Positions 26,401 through 32,196 of a stretch of DNA of 64,000 nt are shown one piece after another. The number at the start of each line of letters is the position of its first letter. Within the stretch, counting starts at the first letter, position 1. The notes below the pieces were generated by a model. That model was not told where the DNA came from and ran no database searches. It worked only from the letters and a program-made list of their open reading frames with translations. The stretch is from the NCBI GenBank assembly GCA_025642075.2, contig JAODUO010000421.1:156001-220000 (forward strand). The letters run 5' to 3'. Source of the DNA: Ridgeia piscesae (taxonomy: Eukaryota; Annelida; Polychaeta; Sabellida; Siboglinidae). The position numbers and the translations under genes were made by a program.

Positions 26401-27437
26401 TTTATGTGTGTGTTTTATTGGTGGAACTATTTAGCAAGCAGCATGTAACATAATAGGTAATCAAGTATTAGGTGGTCTTATTTCCTTTAATGACATTGTT
26501 ACATTGACACATAGCTTTAAGCAGAGACCTGTTCACCTGTCATTTGGACGGGTAAAACCCGTTGTGGACAGGTAGAAGTATGGATGAAGGAGCAAAAACA
26601 GGTGTTCCAAAACCATAGATGTCAGTTTACCTCAGTTATGCCTTAGAAGTGAGTATAAATGGTGTCACATGTGTGTTTGTAGTCCATTTCAGGGCATCAT
26701 ACACATTTGTGACTTTGCAAACTGGCTTAATAGTTAACATCCATGTGTTCACCAAAACATGTGTGACTGGCAATAATTTGGTCCTGCATAAAGCCCTGCA
26801 TTGACATGATGACACTGGTGTACTGGCATTGTTGTCCTGACATAGTTGTACTGATATCTAATGACATTGTTGTACTGATATCTAATGACATTATTACACT
26901 GACAGCTACAAACAATATTGTGCTAACTACTTAAACATAGAGTAATCTTCTGACTAGCAGCACAGTTCTATCAACACAAACAAAAGTATAGTCCAACAGT
27001 GACATTGTTACACTGACAGCTACAAACAGTATTGTGCTAACTACTTAAACATAGAGTAATCTTCTGACTAGCAGCACAGTTCTATCAACACAAACAAAAG
27101 TATAGTCCAACAGTGACATTGTTATACTGACTGCTCTCAATGTGATTTCGTTTAATTGTTACTAGTCTGCCAGCACAACGTTATATCAGTAACATTTCTT
27201 TGGTTCAACTATTAATAATATTAGAATGTGTTCAATGAAATTATTAGACTACCTTAGACAATGTGCGAGTCACAAACAGCCTGGACTTGCAAACTGACAT
27301 AAAGACAGAACTTACCCATACGAGATGGAGAGGACGAAGAACATAGTAACGAAGCCATAGAGGATCCACGGAAATGAGGCAAAGGCAAATACGATGTAGG
27401 ACCATGTCACTTCATCCATGCTTAGGAAATCATACAT
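2306..27437 (-). CDS. UGCG-like ceramide glucosyltransferase gene, 7 exons seen, 3' end outside window
   Basis: This gene resembles ceramide glucosyltransferase (GT21 family), the Golgi membrane enzyme that moves glucose from UDP-glucose to ceramide. Exons at 27437-27316, 25758-25617, 24532-24430, 20346-20245, 17089-16974, 15639-15461 and 2498-2306 join in phase and follow the family order: N-terminal membrane segment, KLPGVSVIKPL, VQDDQDPVI, NNMAPAYEAARYDVIW, VALVHQMPY, YFGATVARYYM, AEDFFIAK, RW and two C-terminal hydrophobic segments. The visible coding length (957 nt), plus one missing exon and the off-window last exon, fits the roughly 390-residue family size. The Asp normally found in the D2 motif after DxIWI is replaced by Thr, so this may be a divergent paralogue and no gene symbol is assigned. 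The splice acceptor directly before the ATG implies an upstream 5' untranslated exon. Confidence 0.9.
3055..3530 (+). mobile_element. Non-LTR retrotransposon (LINE) reverse transcriptase C-terminal fragment
   Basis: The frames on the plus strand read LVDYTNVSGTKK, AVVLTTLMYGAEFWVTYR, then RCLHTILNINWSDFITNIKV and KTQLCWTGHVSKTADHRLLK. These match the tail found after the RT domain of many animal LINEs (pattern VLTTLLYGCETWT ... RCLRSIL.I.WQD..TN.EVL ... LRWTGHV.RM.D.RLPK). Stops and a frame change interrupt it. It is an inactive fragment in a UGCG-like intron. Confidence 0.75.
3530..3590 (+). repeat. Dispersed repeat end (TGATGCCATAAGTCC family)
   Basis: The motif TGATGCCATAAGTCC, a GGAC(C/G)TTC core and CCAAAGGACTAAA recur at 3527-3570, 5142-5182, 36453-36500 and 36686-36730, with upstream relatives (TTTCTGGGATATGGGAGCTAA) at 5095, 16598 and 36635. 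I cannot assign the element class. Confidence 0.6.
3570..3860 (+). repeat. Dispersed repeat, other copy at 26110-26400 in opposite orientation
   Basis: The segment TTGTGCTATGCCACYGGA, TTTTGCCATGCTTTCTG, ATGCCCA(A/G)(C/T)TGTGA and TTCAGAGCATGT recurs on the minus strand near 26110-26400 with indels. Both copies carry short frames reading FAFRACLQ / FYAFRACLQ, but stops interrupt them. Class unknown. Confidence 0.55.
3945..4290 (+). repeat. Decayed copy of tRNA-like SINE unit with internal 54-bp duplication
   Basis: The segment runs from GTATGAAGGAGTTG through CACTTTCAATCCAGGAGTGG to a tail TTTATAAATTTTATTTA. It matches, in order, both arms of the palindromic tRNA-like pair at 19340-20035. The box A region is degraded (AGTTCAGTTGGAAGATG) and the box B region is lost. 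A stretch (gtgctcattaggtgtttggt onward) is duplicated in tandem, at 4047 and 4096. Confidence 0.6.
4440..5070. repeat. Dispersed element remnants (CCGTGAGGTGGCAGCACTTT family and partners)
   Basis: TTACCCAGACTCCGTGAGG followed by TGGCAGCACTTT recurs near 51745, 59635 and, degraded, at 4750 and 63110. The block CCAGACTGTCTTCTCGG ... CAGTCGGTTAAGCGA at 4805-4860 recurs at 63178-63230. The segment 4940-5060 resembles 28200-28320 and 24010-24070 (gaatacacaagyctgggaa). These look like end fragments of DNA transposon or MITE families. Confidence 0.55.
5290..5485. repeat. 15/24-bp minisatellite (CTCTGTAATAACAACATCA)
   Basis: This is an imperfect tandem array of CTCTCTGTAAYAACAACATCA and shorter variants. 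It creates spurious long frames on both strands. It lies about 100 bp from a copy of the TGATGCCATAAGTCC repeat. Confidence 0.8.
6405..6525. mobile_element. Small hAT-like MITE remnant with GGGCCAGT palindromes
   Basis: The right end reads in reverse complement CAGGGCTCGACATTGGCACT. This is the end type of a widespread invertebrate MITE group with GGCCCAxCGGGCCAG blocks. The inverted CACTGGCCCATCGGGCCAGT lies near the left end. I cannot read a clean target duplication. Confidence 0.4.
6882..7460. other. CpG-richer interior next to left terminal repeat, no recognisable gene
   Basis: This stretch has more CG dinucleotides than its surroundings. The open frames on either strand (for example minus 7363-7076) have no family I recognise. 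It may be a former promoter or 5' region of the element. Confidence 0.3.
7460..8610. other. AT-rich intronic DNA, nothing recognised
   Basis: Many stops in all frames. I saw no tandem repeat, tRNA-like promoter or terminal repeat here. Confidence 0.5.
8615..8757. mobile_element. Small MITE with AAATACATTT-type inverted ends
   Basis: The left end AACATGGGGGCAAATACATTT and the right end AATGTATTTGACCCAATGT are imperfect inverted repeats around an AAATACTTT-rich core. The same end type bounds the element at 10842-11658 and starts a copy at about 45157. Confidence 0.55.
8762..9058 (-). mobile_element. tRNA-derived SINE, minus orientation, decayed
   Basis: On the minus strand the head reads CAGTGGCGCAGTGGTTGAAG with a box A-like TGGCGCAGTGG (9052-9042). 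The far end (TGCTTTACACTTTACTCCC) is the reverse complement of the tail of the plus-strand SINE at 31365-31690. The two therefore belong to one family. Box B is not preserved here. Confidence 0.65.
9060..10430. other. Intronic DNA, no gene assigned
   Basis: There is no tandem or terminal repeat that I recognise. A minus-strand stretch near 9410 reads QNSGRC, the motif expected in the missing UGCG-like exon. It lacks the GW start and hits a stop two codons later, so I do not call it. Confidence 0.4.
10430..11160 (+). repeat. Dispersed repeat shared with 44690-45420
   Basis: The order of blocks (TATTAGA, ATATTAGAAGTATCTAATAA, GAGCATTTCAGTTAA, CTTCTCTTCCCA, AGTACAAAGTACAAGTTATA, GCAGGAGATAAGCATCCC, AGACATGGGGTCAAATACAT, TTTGCTCATATGATGACAG) is the same in both places, with indels. 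It overlaps the left end of the inverted-repeat element at 10842. Confidence 0.75.
10842..11658. mobile_element. 817-bp non-autonomous DNA element with perfect 23-bp inverted ends
   Basis: The ends read CCAGACATGGGGTCAAATAC inward from both sides, followed on both sides by AAATAC/AAATACTTT-rich subterminal DNA. No coding capacity is visible. No clear target duplication remains. Confidence 0.7.
11692..12494. mobile_element. Foldback element with tandem TTACCGAAATGTC ends
   Basis: The left arm (11692-11825) is a head-to-tail run of GACATTTYGGTAAC variants. The right arm (12355-12494) is a run of the reverse complement (GTTACCAAAATGTCC variants). The interior of about 530 bp has no recognisable gene. 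Confidence 0.7.
12500..14430. other. Interior of TTAA element, no gene recognised
   Basis: At 12830-12950 there is a run of GTACTCGAGTAC-like motifs that also occurs at 44575-44660. From 13540 the DNA is CpG-richer, with a possible minus-strand donor AAGAAG|GTTAGTAA near 14030. Nothing ties these to a gene. Confidence 0.4.
14541..14721 (-). pseudogene. Possible piggyBac-like transposase C-terminal fragment
   Basis: The minus-strand frame reads LDPSVNHMVVGLAG and then HCYAHHCMICKLKG, and continues across the TTAA into the terminal repeat as TQKGKVTYYARER. A basic tail with CxxC, a K/G-rich linker and a (V/T)xYxC stretch is typical of piggyBac-derived proteins. Only one CxxC is present and no DDD core is nearby. 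The match is short, so this is tentative. Confidence 0.3.
14777..15096. mobile_element. 320-bp hAT-like MITE with GCGAGCGATTTATCGCTCGC palindromes
   Basis: The ends are CAGTGCTTCA and TGAAGCACTG in inverted orientation. The 6-bp repeat TCATAG flanks both sides (14771-14776, 15097-15102). Subterminal palindromes GAGCGATTTATCGCTC occur at both ends. CAGTG ends suggest hAT, although the readable duplication is 6 rather than 8 bp. Confidence 0.65.
15461..15639 (-). CDS. UGCG-like exon 6, D3 motif
   Basis: The exon has 59 codons plus 2 nt. It encodes VYFGATVARYYMSLSVLGIS and CFTGMSYLLKK, and ends GRFLAEDFFIAKYLHQ. The LAEDFFIAK segment carries the D3 catalytic Asp of the GT21 family. Acceptor TCTACAG, donor GTAAGTG. 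The next coding exon should start with one nucleotide and then a GW-like motif, but the next recognised exon is 13 kb away and already at the RW motif, so one short exon is unaccounted for. Confidence 0.9.
15880..16530 (+). repeat. Dispersed repeat family (GAAGTCCTTTGGACT ... CTTTCCAGGCAGGCCA)
   Basis: The ordered blocks include GTGAATCATAGTCACTG, GAGATRACMAGAAACACAGCC, CAGAATGCAGTTRATA, AACTCAACTTGCATTT, TCAATAGTTTTGAAGATACA and GCAGACTGCCACAGATG. They recur at 29690-30470, 30470-30630, 31880-32190 plus 35407-35690, and 35690-36010. Part of the copy at 31880-35690 is split by a 3.2-kb insertion. Class unknown. Confidence 0.7.
16540..16960. other. Intronic DNA with a remnant of the TTTCTGGGATATGGGAGC repeat
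   Basis: Only AGATCTTCAACTGTTTCTGA (near 16586) resembles the family described at 3530. Nothing else is recognised. Confidence 0.4.
16974..17089 (-). CDS. UGCG-like exon 5
   Basis: The exon has 2 nt plus 38 codons. It begins with the split Val codon, reads STDILLDMVGKLESPKVALV, then HQMPYCTDQQGLAASIEK. It matches the family's DTLTDMV / VGLVH-LPY / D-Q-G-FAA-LE pattern. Acceptor CTTGCAG, donor GTCAGT. A 26-bp minisatellite begins about 12 bp upstream of the exon on the gene's strand (17101-17215). Confidence 0.88.
17101..17215. repeat. 26-bp minisatellite, about 4.5 copies
   Basis: The unit ATATGATCATGTACACCTGT plus ACAT is internally near-palindromic (TGTACA, TGATCA). It starts 12 bp from UGCG-like exon 5 on its upstream side. 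Confidence 0.9.
17296..18586. mobile_element. Pogo/Tigger-like non-autonomous element, 1.29 kb, TA target
   Basis: The left end CAGTAGAACCCCTCATTTAA and the right end GAGGAGTTCTACTG are inverted repeats. TA dinucleotides flank both sides (17294-17295, 18587-18588). The CAGT(A/C)GAACC(C/T)CT end followed by a TTAAGACC-type stretch is typical of pogo/Tigger MITEs in the Tc1/mariner superfamily. No transposase is visible. Confidence 0.8.
18805..19067. mobile_element. hAT MITE copy A (CAGGGCTTTATGCAG ends)
   Basis: The ends are CATAGCTTTATGCAGAG (left) and the reverse complement of CAGGGCTTTATGCAGG (right). An exact 8-bp target duplication CTGGCAAA lies at 18797-18804 and 19068-19075. The interior carries GTCATTTGGACGGGT blocks. 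Non-coding. Confidence 0.85.
19340..19685 (+). mobile_element. tRNA-derived SINE unit, plus arm of palindromic pair
   Basis: The unit has a box A-like TGGCTCAATTGG (19414-19425) and a box B-like GGTTCAAATCT (19473-19483), about 48 nt apart, within a tRNA-like module preceded by about 70 bp of unit-specific leader. The tail is AT-rich. Both boxes differ slightly from the pol III consensus. Confidence 0.7.
19686..20035 (-). mobile_element. tRNA-derived SINE unit, minus arm of palindromic pair
   Basis: The reverse complement of this stretch follows the same order as 19340-19685. On the minus strand box A is TAGCTCAGTTGG (about 19945-19934), a perfect tRNA-type A box, and box B is GGTTCAAACCA (19888-19878). 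The two arms meet tail to tail near 19685, so a transcript through both would fold into a long hairpin. Confidence 0.75.
20245..20346 (-). CDS. UGCG-like exon 4, altered D2 motif
   Basis: The exon has 2 nt, 33 codons and 1 nt. It encodes GKNGILNPLVNNMAPAYEAA followed by RYDVIWISTSRIK. The family pattern is a YDLIWI(C/S)DSGIR block in which the Asp is the D2 catalytic or metal-binding residue. Here the aligned position is Thr (W-I-S-T-S-R-I-K). The rest of the exon is well conserved and in frame, so this is a point replacement and not decay. This exon lies directly left of the satellite block at 20.6-22.8 kb. Confidence 0.88.
20577..22450. repeat. 91-bp satellite with an ~830-bp higher-order duplication
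   Basis: Copies of a 91-bp unit (ACAACCATAAGTTTATGCAG onward) run at 20785-21300 and 21610-22110. Degraded units follow to 22450. The unique-looking leader 20577-20790 (AGAAATGGATTCTACACTCC onward) is repeated at 21408-21620, so a whole block of leader plus array was duplicated. Open frames here are periodicity artefacts. Confidence 0.92.
22455..22839. repeat. 48-bp minisatellite, 8 copies, derived from the 91-bp unit
   Basis: The unit CCATCCCTCCAGTGTCAACA plus CCCACACTACCCGGATGTGTGCCTGCAG repeats eight times. Its first 30 bp are the end of the 91-bp unit, so it arose by local re-amplification at the array edge. Confidence 0.95.
22850..24000. other. Intronic DNA, nothing recognised apart from a short GCAT run
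   Basis: A GCATGCATGCATGCAT run lies near 23158-23176. There is no exon-like or element-like structure otherwise. Confidence 0.5.
24000..24310. repeat. Dispersed repeat fragments shared with 28030-28370 and 36540-36640
   Basis: GTGAATACACAAGCCTGGGA and ACAACTCATGCTAGGYAGGA recur at 28290-28360. AATCCAATAAAATATAAATTTCTCATG recurs in variant form at 36570. Confidence 0.6.
24430..24532 (-). CDS. UGCG-like exon 3, D1 motif
   Basis: The exon has 34 codons plus 1 nt, beginning FELLICVQDDQDPVITLVNK. It carries the D1 aspartates of the GT21 family, involved in UDP-glucose binding, and ends RMFMG at the conserved F-I-G-G loop. The acceptor is in a CT-rich tract (CTCTCTTGCAG) that shows on the plus strand as a short GA microsatellite at 24537-24554. 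The donor is GTGAGT. Confidence 0.9.
24967..25150. repeat. 45-bp minisatellite, about 4 copies
   Basis: The unit ACTGGGAAATAGAAAGTGTT plus AGTATTACATAAATGAATAGACTGT repeats about four times. It adjoins CAAGTTCACTCAGCTGCATA, a motif also found in the SINE at 31470, so it may have grown from a SINE remnant. Confidence 0.92.
25617..25758 (-). CDS. UGCG-like exon 2
   Basis: The exon has 1 nt plus 47 codons, with a TTTCAG acceptor and a GTAAGA donor. The split Gly codon from exon 1 is restored in phase, giving GRLKLHRKTD and then KLPGVSVIKPLMGVD. This is the conserved opening of the cytosolic GT21 catalytic domain (family pattern KLPGVSLLKPLKGVD). The exon ends LTYPK, just before the family's (Y/F)E(V/L)L(L/I)CVQD motif. 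Its codons are intact. Confidence 0.88.
25770..26500. repeat. Intron 1 DNA with minus copy of the 3570-3860 repeat
   Basis: Positions 26110-26400 are the reverse-orientation partner of the repeat at 3570-3860. The rest (25770-26110 and 26400-26500) shows nothing I recognise. Confidence 0.5.
26510..26797. mobile_element. hAT MITE copy B
   Basis: Same family as 18805-19067, same orientation. It has a perfect 8-bp target duplication CATTGACA at 26502-26509 and 26798-26805. Confidence 0.87.
26886..27130. repeat. Tandem duplication of ~114 bp
   Basis: ACACTGACAGCTACAAACA starts at 26896 and again at 27010, and the following 110 bp are almost identical. It is preceded by degenerate TGTACTGATATCTAATGACA repeats at 26845-26895. 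Confidence 0.85.
27316..27437 (-). CDS. UGCG-like exon 1 (start codon, N-terminal membrane anchor)
   Basis: The exon encodes 40 codons plus 2 nt. It starts MYDFLSMDEV at an ATG (27437-27435) that follows a TTTCTTGCAG acceptor immediately, and it ends at a GTAAGT donor. Residues 12-39 are strongly hydrophobic and match the single N-terminal transmembrane anchor of UGCG, which precedes an R-L-x-L segment as in the family. A second Met at residue 7 is an alternative start. The first option gives 40 residues before the conserved Arg-Leu, close to the family length. The acceptor at the ATG means the promoter and 5' UTR exon lie further right; I could not place them. Confidence 0.82.
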
Positions 27438-27530
27438 CTGCAAGAAAGAGAAACACTGTTATAACATGCAGCCAACAAACACTGAAATCACTTGGGTAAC
27501 CATTAGTACCAGTAACCATCTATCATAGCT

Positions 27531-27850
27531 TTATGAAGAGACCCGTCCACCTGTCATTTGGACGGGTAAAACGAATGCGGATGAGTATAAATATGGGTGG
27601 ACGGGTAAAAACGAATGCGGATGAGTAGAAATATGGGTGGACGGGTAAAAACGAATGCGGATGAGTAGAAATATGGGTGGACGGGTAAAAACGAATGCGG
27701 ATGAGTAGAAATATGGGTGGACGGGTAAAAACGAATGCGGATGAGTAGAAATATGGGTGGACGGGTAAAAACGAATGCGGATGAGTAGAAATATGGGTGG
27801 ACGGGTACAAACGAATGCGGATGAGTAGAAATATGGGTGGACGGGTAAAA
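27531..27850. mobile_element. hAT MITE copy C carrying a 40-bp minisatellite, right end missing
   Basis: The left end CATAGCTTTATGAAGAGACC and the GGACGGGT block identify the hAT MITE family. From 27561 the unit ACGGGTAAAAACGAATGCGG plus ATGAGTAGAAATATGGGTGG repeats about seven times. The right terminal repeat is not seen. It lies just upstream of the first UGCG-like coding exon. Confidence 0.82.
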
Positions 27851-27859
27851 AATAGCAGT

Positions 27860-28380
27860 CGCATTACAACATGGAGTGTCAATATAAAATCAGTACAAAT
27901 ATTACTGGGTTTTTTAAAGCAGGGACACTATAATAAATGCATTTTGGGTGGCACTGAGATACCTTAAGAACGATTCGATCAAACACAGACTTCTTGTGTG
28001 GCACTACAAAGGGAAATGCCTGTGCACAATCAGAAAACTGATTACCCTGTTAACCGCAACAATGTTATTACTAATGAGTGATAATTATTCAAATAAAAAC
28101 ATATATTTCAACTAACATTCAGATTTCCCTTTACACTAGTTTTAAAGCGAAAACTGCTAGCAAATTGTCAGTGTTTCATGGATATACTGTCAAGTTGACA
28201 TAATCATCAGCTAGCCACTAATCAAAGATCAGTCACAGGTCAGGCAAAAGTGCACCCAGAGTAAACAACTGGAAAGGGAGACCACAGGGTTGGTGAATAC
28301 ACAAAGTCTAGGAATATACAAGTTGGTGAATACACAACTCATGCTAGGTAGGACAAGGCAAATGTGAATATCAAGAAACG
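27860..28380. repeat. Dispersed repeat fragments
   Basis: ATTCAAATAAAAACATAYATTTCA occurs here at 28087 and at 4400. ACTAATCAAAGATCAGTCACAGGTCAG resembles 4960. GTGAATACACAA and ACTCATGCTAGGTAGGACAA resemble 24020-24090. Confidence 0.5.
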
Positions 28381-28386
28381 ATATAT

Positions 28387-28692
<306 letters not shown>

Positions 28693-28699
28693 ATAACCC

Positions 28700-29690
28700 T
28701 TTTGTACACTAGGACACTGTGCCAGAGTACTGAATGCAAACTGATGAACAACTGTTATATACACCTAATAGTAATACAGATGTAATTGTGTTGTGAGTAT
28801 GGAACATGTTATGTGTCAGTCTGGGAAAGACATTGACATAATCACAAATGCCCCTGGAGACAGTAGATGTGTAGAATACAATGCAGGGCTTCATATTCTG
28901 CTGGTCTGCCAGTCGGTCACAACTGGATTTGCCACCGGACAAGTAAAATTATTATTACATGTTGTCCATGGGAAAACTTAGCTGTTTGCAGACAGGATTT
29001 GTAATCATTACTTAATTGTCCATTCTCTAAAACATTTCACATACTTATAGTAAAGTTTCCGTGATTTGTGGGGATTTTGTCAATGAAGGAAGTCGCCTAG
29101 ACTGCTTTCAGAGTATTTGTGGGAATGTGATGGGGGCACCCTCATACAGTTGAATGTCTGAACCCCTCCTCTGTCCACCAATGTAGTGGACGGTGTGATA
29201 CCATGTGGTGGCGGTGGTGCCATGCACAAGTAGTGGACGGACAAAATAACAATGCAGCCCACAAAATGACCAACAATACATATACTTGCAACTTACCCAA
29301 CAGCTTGAAGTTGCTGAATTCTTATTGAGAGAAATTATTTGGTAGTAGATATTGCCTTATCCTGAGTTGTGCAGACTTTACACATTCAGATAACATGTCT
29401 GATCATTCTCACCTCACAGGTTCATGACCTTAATACACCTCTGCTTATCACCCCACATATTGACATCTTGACCTCTTATCTATTAAACTATATCACACAC
29501 AAATGTTTGCTGACTTCACCAAGTCCTGCCATCCAGTTGATGAGACCATAATAAAAAGTGTACAGTTTTGTAGGTGGATCGTTTTGTATTGTATACAATT
29601 TTGTCAACAAAAGGGATTTATGTCATCTTTTATGATGCATATATACCGGCAGTACGAGTGAAATAATTATAAAATGGAACCTATAATGGC
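28700..29690. other. No gene or element recognised
   Basis: Mixed sequence with stops in all frames. I saw no tandem repeat or readable terminal repeat. Confidence 0.45.
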
Positions 29691-30630
29691 AATTCTCACG
29701 TCCTTTGGACTCTATAGTAAGTTAGTGATTAAGAACTGTGGTTAGGTGAATTATAGTCACTGCGTAGTCTCTTCAACAAAATCACCTGGTTATTCATATG
29801 AGATGACCAGAAACACAGCCAAATGTTTTGAAAACACCAGATAATATAAATAAAGTGTTTGATTTTTCACTCTAGAGTTGTCTAGAATATTCATTTTCTA
29901 TCTTTGTCAATTATCACTTACAGGTGACAATATATTTGTAACGAGTAGACACCAGTCACATCAACGTAAAGACAATTTATCTGGTTATCCACATGAGATG
30001 ACAAGAAACTCAGGCAAAGAAAGTCCCGATGGATTTACCTACTTCCAATCTACTCAGCTAGCGCAGTCACCAGAATGCAGTTGTCACCAATAAAGTCTAT
30101 CATATTTCATTGTATAGTTATTCAGAATATTAATTTTACATTTTTGTCATCTGCAGGTGACAATATGGCAGTCACCCATTTTTTTATAGATAAATAAGCA
30201 TAAAAATAAACTCAACTTGCATTGAAATGACAGCTTAATTGATGGAATACCAATTAGCATTCCAGGCAGACCACAGGCCTTCAAGTGCATGCCTGCAAGG
30301 CAGTGAAGTGACTAAACAATAACCAAAAAAATATTATCCATGGTTTCTAGCCTCCATAATGGAGGTCAAGTGAGGCAAGCCTGAATAAACAAGTATTCTT
30401 TCCCAGCCTGTTCAGGCAGACACTGGCAAAATGTGGACATGTAGCTTTTGAGTAGGCCCTTAGAAATCAAATACAAATTGTAATTATGAATGAAAATGCT
30501 GTTTTGGTGATTCGTAGTCACTGCCTAGTCACTTTGCCATAATCACAATTATCAAATGGCATTTTCTCTGGTTATTCATATGAGATGACCAGAAACACAG
30601 CCATATTGTGTCAATGCAGCAGGTAATATC
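29690..30630 (+). repeat. Two adjoining partial copies of the 15880-16530 repeat family
   Basis: GTCCTTTGGACTCTATAGTAAG ... GATGACCAGAAACACAGCC ... AAACTCAACTTGCATTGAAA ... TTCCAGGCAGACCACAG reproduces the family order. It restarts at about 30480 with AATTATGAATGAAAATG. The element at 30634 interrupts the second copy. Confidence 0.65.
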
Positions 30631-30633
30631 AAT

Positions 30634-30958
30634 AGTAGTGCTGGTTCGATATTCGATATATCGAAGTATCGCGATACTTGCGAAAGTTCGATACCGATAC
30701 TTAGTGGTATCGTGATACTTCGATATTTCTGGTATCGAACGCCCACTGTTCGATACCTTCGATACCTTCGATACCTTCGATACGTCGACATCGAGTCCAT
30801 TCGACGACGTCGATGCGAATGCGCAACATCGTTGTCAATGTGACGATGACGTTGTTGTTTACGGGAGCTATCACTACAGCGCTGCTTCGCTGCTTAGACG
30901 TGGTTGTTTAAAAAATAATGTAAAATCAAATGTGAATTGTTTTCTACACTAGCAGGTC
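30634..30958 (+). mobile_element. Truncated left end of the TAGTGCTGGTTCGATA hAT family
   Basis: It starts AGTAGTGCTGGTTCGATATT, continues through CGATACCTTCGATACCTTCG and on to GACGTGGTTGTTTAAAA and GTGAATTGTTTTCTA. This matches 41387-41625. No right terminal repeat follows. Confidence 0.75.
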
Positions 30959-31361
30959 AGAATGACATGATTTGACCATTAATGCATGTGTATCATGACA
31001 CTGTCATCAGTGCTAATGAATGAAGGAAACTGATGGTGGCATCATTGTTCACCATTGAAGCTAATCTTTTAATTACCGATAGCTCAGTAACAGAACTTAA
31101 TAATATGTAAAGTTCCCATTAAACAAATTCTGCACATGTGCAAAGCCACATTATACTCATTATCAAAACCTGTTAATACTTTAATAAAATAATACCCTTA
31201 CTTTTAGCCAGGTATACTTGGCTTACAGCTGAGCAAAGGTGACTACTGGAGACAAAATATTCAGTGCTCACACCTTCCTAGCAACTTGAAGCAACTACTA
31301 CTGTTTTGAGGTGTTTATGTTTCAAGCATAAAAATACTTTCTGCTCTGAGGTGTTTACTAT

Positions 31362-31692
31362 TTTGCAGTGGCTCAGGGGTAGAGCTTTGGACTCTTGACT
31401 AGGAGGACACATGTTCGAGTCCTGTGCTGCGGTGTTAAAACCTCGTGCCAGTTTTTTCACTCTACATTGCTCCAGTTCACTCAGCTGTATAAATGAGTAT
31501 CTGTCTATAGACAATGGTGGATATGTGTACGCGAAGCCTTCGCGCTTTGATTATAGCAAATGACTGGGTGCTTCTCACAGAAATTGAGATGGTATCTGAT
31601 TAAACAGGTCTGTCAGGGAAGTAAAGTGTAAAGTGCTTTGAGCAATGCTGAAGATTGGATATTGCACTTTACAAGAACTTACCTTTACCTTT
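31362..31692 (+). mobile_element. tRNA-derived SINE, plus orientation
   Basis: The tRNA-like head has box A TGGCTCAGGGG (31369-31379) and box B TGTTCGAGTCC (31412-31422), the normal spacing for a pol III promoter. It is followed by CAGTTCACTCAGCTGTATAA and the tail GTAAAGTGCTTTGAGCAATG. A minus-strand relative is at 8762-9058. Confidence 0.85.
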
Positions 31693-31879
31693 TTACTTTT
31701 CAAACACAGTTAAAACATCTTAATTATGCTGCTGTAACAATATACAAGGCCAAACCTTTTCCCATGTGAAACAAACATGACACTGGTGAATCTGGGAACA
31801 ATATCTATAGTGGTCACTCTCACTCACTCATGCATGACAAGGTCATTGTGGTATTGTGTAACAGAATTGGCCACCAGGC

Positions 31880-32188
31880 CTTGAAGTCCTTTGAATCATG
31901 GTCACTGCCTATTCTGTTCACCATAATCAACTAATTGGCATTTTCTCTGGTTATTCATGAACAAAGTCAAATTGTGTGAATGCAGCATCAGAACTGTTGT
32001 TGTTTTAGTCAAGATGGAGTTATCTAGTTCCATTCCACTCAGCTAGCCCAATGATCAGAATGCAATTGATATAAATAAAGTGTATGACGTTTCATTCTAC
32101 AGTTGTTCAGAATATCATTTTATGTTTGTCACCTACAGGTGACAATATACCATAGTCAAACCCAACTTGCACTAATACAAAATCAATG
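31880..32188 (+). repeat. Left part of the 15880-16530 family copy, split by the 3.2-kb insertion
   Basis: It runs from GTCCTTTGAATCATGGTCAC to AACCCAACTTGCACTAATAC and AAATCAATGGTTTTGAT. It continues after 35406 with GTTACAGCTTATTTAAAACG and CAGACTGCCACAGATG. Confidence 0.75.
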
Positions 32189-32196
32189 GTTTTGAT

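Noticed and set aside
31362..31440. Functional tRNA gene on the plus strand
   Set aside because: Only the promoter boxes resemble a tRNA. It continues into a SINE body and tail shared with 8762-9058.
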